Assembly (NCBI GenBank): GCA_947247005.1
Contig: OX365955.1
Span: 21,495,322-21,559,321 of the forward strand
Source of the DNA: Spisula solida
Lineage: Eukaryota; Mollusca; Bivalvia; Venerida; Mactridae
Length of the DNA stretch: 64,000 bases
Direction of reading: 5' to 3'
In this document: in pieces, positions 60,845 to 64,000 of the stretch
Position numbering within the stretch: the first letter of the stretch is position 1
How the letters are laid out: each line of letters opens with the position of its first letter
Program-made: the position numbers and the translations under genes
Notes under the pieces: generated by a model
Told to the model about the DNA's origin: nothing
The model's database searches: none
What the model saw: the letters and a program-made list of their open reading frames with translations, nothing else

Positions 60845-61877
60845 AAATTAACAAGCGCACCGCCTTGCGGGTGCAGACGCTCATCTGATCATTGTCAATG
60901 TAAAAAACGCTCATTATCCTTGCATAAAGTAGGGCAGTGTTTTGAGTCTTGCTTAAAAAAGTCAGGAATTGATGGTGAAAAAAGGGACAATAACTCTTGC
61001 AAAAAGCTGATCAGAGTTATGGGTCATGCTTGACATGGTCAGGTATTGATGGAGAATAAGTGTTGAAAGTTTCAAAGCAATAAATCAGATAGTTTAGGAG
61101 AAAAGTGGACCTAAACACAAAACTTAACCAAGAAATTTACTAAGTCCAATAAGGGGCAATAACTCATGCAAAATGCAGATCAGAGTTATGAGTCTTGCTT
61201 GACATGGTCAGGTATTGATCCTGAACAAGTGTTGAAAGTTTCAAAGCAACAGCCCACATAGTGTATGAGAAAAGTGGACCTAAACACAAAACTTAACCAA
61301 GGAATTGTCTAAGTCCAATAAGGGACATAACCCTTGCAAAATACAGATCAGAGTTATGAGTCTTGCTTGACATGGTCAGGTATTGATGGTGAACAAGTGT
61401 TGAAACAGCCCACATAGTGTATGAGAAAAGTGGACCTAAACACAAAACTTAACCAAGAATTGTCTAAGTCCAATAAGGGGCAATAACTCATGCAAAATGC
61501 AGATCAGAGAAATGAGTCTTGCTTGCCGAGGTTAGGTATTGATGGTGAACAAGTGTTGAAAGTTTCAAAGCAATAACTCTGATAGTTTAGGAGAAAAGTG
61601 GACCTAAACGCAAAACTTAACCAAGGCATTTTATTTTCTAAGTCCAAAAAGGGGCAATAATTCTTACAAAATGCAGATCAGAGTTATGGGTCTTGCTTTA
61701 CAGGCTCAGGTATTGATGGTGAACAAGTGTTGCCAGTTTCAATGTAATAGCTTTGATGGTTTATGAAAAAAGTTTACCTAAACACAAAACTTAACCATTG
61801 CAACGCTGACGCCGACGCCGACGACGATCAAGTGATGACAATAACTCATCTTTTTTTCAAATATCAGATGAGCTAAA
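60845..61877 (-). mobile_element. Tandem-core element, Helitron-like architecture (copy 4)
   Basis: Core units of 155-174 bp are marked by AAGTCCAATAAGGGGCAATA at about 61142, 61311, 61466 and 61640. Each contains GATCAGAGTTATGAGTCTTG and GAGAAAAGTGGACCTAAACA. The left end has a hairpin (GCACCGC, CTT, GCGGGTGC; 60857-60874) followed outward by AACAAG. The right end has GACGCCGACGCCGACGACG and a 9-bp stem (AACTCATCT and AGATGAGCT, 61843-61874). Orientation is inferred by comparison with 50102. No coding capacity; reading frames in it are short. Confidence 0.75.
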
Positions 61878-62172
61878 AAGGATTGCCAGATATCAATGAA
61901 TTTTAAAATTTGTGACCAAAAAGACATTATATATTGAACGTTTAAAGTTATGAAGAAAGGAACACGGAAAAAGACGAAAAATTAGAACTTCACCAAGGGC
62001 CATAATTCGGACTAGAGTTATGTTTCTTGTCGTAAAATTATGTTTTGCTGAACTTGTGAACTTATGTTTGACGTAGAAACCTTCAATGATTTGCAAGTTT
62101 TTGAGAAAAATGTGGACGAACAGACAGACTGACGGACGAATCAGGGCCCTAATTGATGTTTAACAACAGTTA
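61878..62172. other. Unassigned sequence resembling the flanking element core
   Basis: Phrases such as GGGCCATAATTCGGACTAGAG and GACAGACTGACGGACGAATCAG resemble ends of tandem-core elements, so this may be the remnant of another. Confidence 0.4.
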
Positions 62173-62511
62173 TGCACCAGTCAATATTTTTCCGCCCAGG
62201 GGGGAGGGGGGCGGCTTGCGACCCAGGGGGAATTAGACATTTTCATTTTTTGATGTCTAAATCCCCACCCGGAAGACAATGTTTACTGTCTAAATTCCCA
62301 CCGTGTGGCATAGTTTTTCATCCGGGTACTTTAATAAAAACACGAATAAAAGTACCACTGTCGTCTTTCGCGGTGTCGAAATTTCCGAACGAAAGTCTAT
62401 TCCCCGGGAGTCGAAAAGGTCGTCTAATCCCCGCCTGTCGGGAAGATTCGTCTGTTTAATTCCCCCTGTATCCTCGCCGCCCCCCGGGCGGCCATAATAT
62501 TGGCTGGTGCA
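62173..62511. mobile_element. GC-rich MITE with terminal inverted repeats (member 2)
   Basis: 339 bp, starting TGCACCAGTCAATATTTTTC and ending with its near inverse, flanked on both sides by TTA, a likely 3-bp target duplication. The GC-rich inner ends (GGGGGGAGGGGGGCGG facing CCGCCCCCCGGGCGG) and repeated AAATTCCCACC or AATCCCCACC phrases match the member at 2509. Two overlapping plus-strand frames (62172-62497) are chance frames of GC-rich sequence. Confidence 0.88.
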
Positions 62512-62744
62512 TTAACGTCACATACACAGCGCATCCGCACGTTCACACATCAGCAAACATAATAGCACGAGAACGTGATGATTACACCACGGTATGCATT
62601 GGCAACCACTTGAAATATGAAGCAAGGAACATTGTCTGATCCACATTGTATCACTACCTATTGTCTCATTCAATTGTGTGTTATATACTGGTGTGTGTTA
62701 GGGTCATTTTGGAAAATACTGTCTGTCTCTATGTCCTTCAGCTG

Positions 62745-62945
62745 ACACAAGGTCATTCAACTTTTTTAAATTTTTATAGCTGCAACTATGTATTTCAGCT
62801 TTTTGACGGCTGAAACGTATGATTTCAGAGGTTAATTTCGTTTTCTCGTTCAGTTGTGTGCTGAATGACGAGCCGTGTAGTTGTGGTCGGTGTTGTACTT
62901 ACGTTTACTGTGCTCGGCTGTTCAGTTGAGTGCTGCCTTCCCTAA
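62745..62945 (+). repeat. DR1 dispersed repeat (diverged)
   Basis: AAGGTCATTCAACTTTTTT, GTATTTCAGCTTTTTGACGG, CTGAAACGTATGATTTCAG, TTCTCGTTCAGTTGTGTGC, then TGCTCGGCTGTTCAGTTGAG. Confidence 0.8.
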
Positions 62946-63464
62946 CAGATCCTTTTTTGGCGTTCCGTGCAATTAATTAATTATTCCTTCAGTCATGATA
63001 TTATCTAGATATCTAGAGGTGACACACTTTTGAGACTACGGATCATCCGTAATCTTCGATTTCAAGATGCGAAAACATCCACTGATCTAATAATCTGTCA
63101 CAGAGCTGATTTGAATAATCAATTACAAAGGTTCACTGACTCTATTGCAATAAATGAACTCCACTCATCGCAAAAACTGATATCATGTTTTGTAGCATCG
63201 ACTACATAAGACAGTTAGCCCGTCTTTATTCTGATATCAACAGCAGTAATACAGATACAAAACGGCCTGGTATGACATTCTCGTGGCCATACAATTAGAC
63301 ACAATTCTATACCATTGCAGGCATTTAATAAAAAACAGATTTAATGGTTAGCTTATTCATTAGACCATCGGTCGTTAACATGTGGTCAGATGCCTTCACT
63401 CGCTGTGTATCAGACAATCACGCCCCAAAGGAATCAGTTATAGTCGGTTTAATACTGTTATTCG
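62946..63464. other. Unassigned sequence
   Basis: No supported feature. Confidence 0.5.
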
Positions 63465-63695
63465 TTAACTTTTTAGGACTTCAGACAGCTAATCCTATGT
63501 ATTTCAGTCGTTTAACTGTTGAAACTAGGTCATTCAGCTTGGACATTCGGCTTTTTGATTACTGAAACTAGTTCATTCTTTTTTTGACAGCTGGAACGTT
63601 ATCGTTCGCTTTAGTGATTGGCATTGTGCCTCGTATGTGTTTATGTTTTCTGTGCTCGGCTAGTTAAGTTGAATGCTTCCTTCTTTTGTCCGTTT
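63465..63695 (+). repeat. DR1 dispersed repeat
   Basis: Among the fullest copies: TTTTTAGGACTTCAGACAGC, TTTCAGTCGTTTAACTGTTG, AAACTAGGTCATTCAGC, TTACTGAAACTAGTTCATTC, GACAGCTGGAACG, GGCATTGTGCCTCGTATG and TCTGTGCTCGGCTAGTTAAG. Confidence 0.9.
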
Positions 63696-64000
63696 ACAAT
63701 AGTTCGGTGACATTATACTGGTACCAAAATGTCCGTAATATGCAACCTTACACTCACTCTGCCACCCTAGATGTGTTGCTTCAGACCAAAGCATGAGGGA
63801 AAGTATAAAACATCAAAAGGTAATTATGTTCCAGATTATTAGTAGAATTTAGCGCGTCAATACATAAATAACGAAGGCAGAACTGGTGATATGGTCAATT
63901 CTATTTTAGTATAACAAATAATTACACTAATTACAATTTTCTTCATGCATACTAAAAAGTATTCAAACATAAACGCAGTAATGGACATCAATAGCTGGAT
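63696..64000. other. Unassigned sequence to the window end
   Basis: No supported feature. Confidence 0.5.

Noticed and set aside
62172..62497. Two overlapping plus-strand frames in GC-rich DNA
   Set aside because: They lie wholly inside a MITE with inverted ends and have no domain.

Overview
The window is AT-rich, gene-poor animal DNA and reads like intergenic or accessory sequence from a mollusc, most likely a bivalve. The evidence is indirect. There are several non-autonomous elements of a type familiar from bivalve genomes, with 145-170 bp tandem cores and terminal hairpins. There are also non-LTR retrotransposon remnants and many short inverted-repeat elements. I see no bacterial-style operons, no rRNA, no tRNA and no CRISPR array. 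The only long open reading frame (40712-42301) is the reverse transcriptase of a 5'-truncated LINE. I found no host gene I could name.

Layout. From 120 to 1790 lies a 39-bp minisatellite and from 4146 to 5690 a 57-bp minisatellite. Between and after them are small inverted-repeat elements (1832, 2509, 3978, 6178). Two tandem-core elements sit at 7752-8313 and 11031-11840. From about 11.84 to 35.85 kb the DNA is a nested series of local duplications. Older, diverged blocks repeat roughly every 4.1 kb from about 11.84 kb. They are followed by two adjacent, nearly identical 7.6-kb direct repeats (20619-28232 and 28233-35853). On the minus strand these blocks carry eight decayed copies of one reading-frame end, probably relics of a duplicated gene I cannot identify.

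From 35.83 to 46.4 kb there is a second duplication of about 3.1 kb (35833-38971 and 38972 onward) plus a third partial copy (45555-46330). The second copy is split by a 3.2-kb insertion (40614-43810) that carries the LINE; the first copy serves as its empty site. A 21-bp minisatellite follows (46431-46725).

From 46.7 to 64 kb there are two related inverted-repeat elements (48065, 51353) and a 1.66-kb element with long terminal inverted repeats and TA target duplication (49149-50804). Nested in that element is a Helitron-like element (50102-50756) whose exact empty site can be read from the opposite TIR. Further on are a decayed minus-strand LINE with FADD-type reverse transcriptase (53765-56080), a short minus-strand LINE 3' relic (59040-59330), a fourth tandem-core element (60845-61877) and a second member of the GC-rich MITE family (62173-62511). 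One dispersed repeat family, called DR1 here, occurs at least fifteen times on both strands between 21 and 64 kb.

The window is best understood as a record of transposition and local duplication, not as a working set of genes. I found no convincing new functional system. The most informative observations are the nested insertion with a readable empty site, the shared architecture of the tandem-core elements, and the repeated minus-strand reading-frame end.
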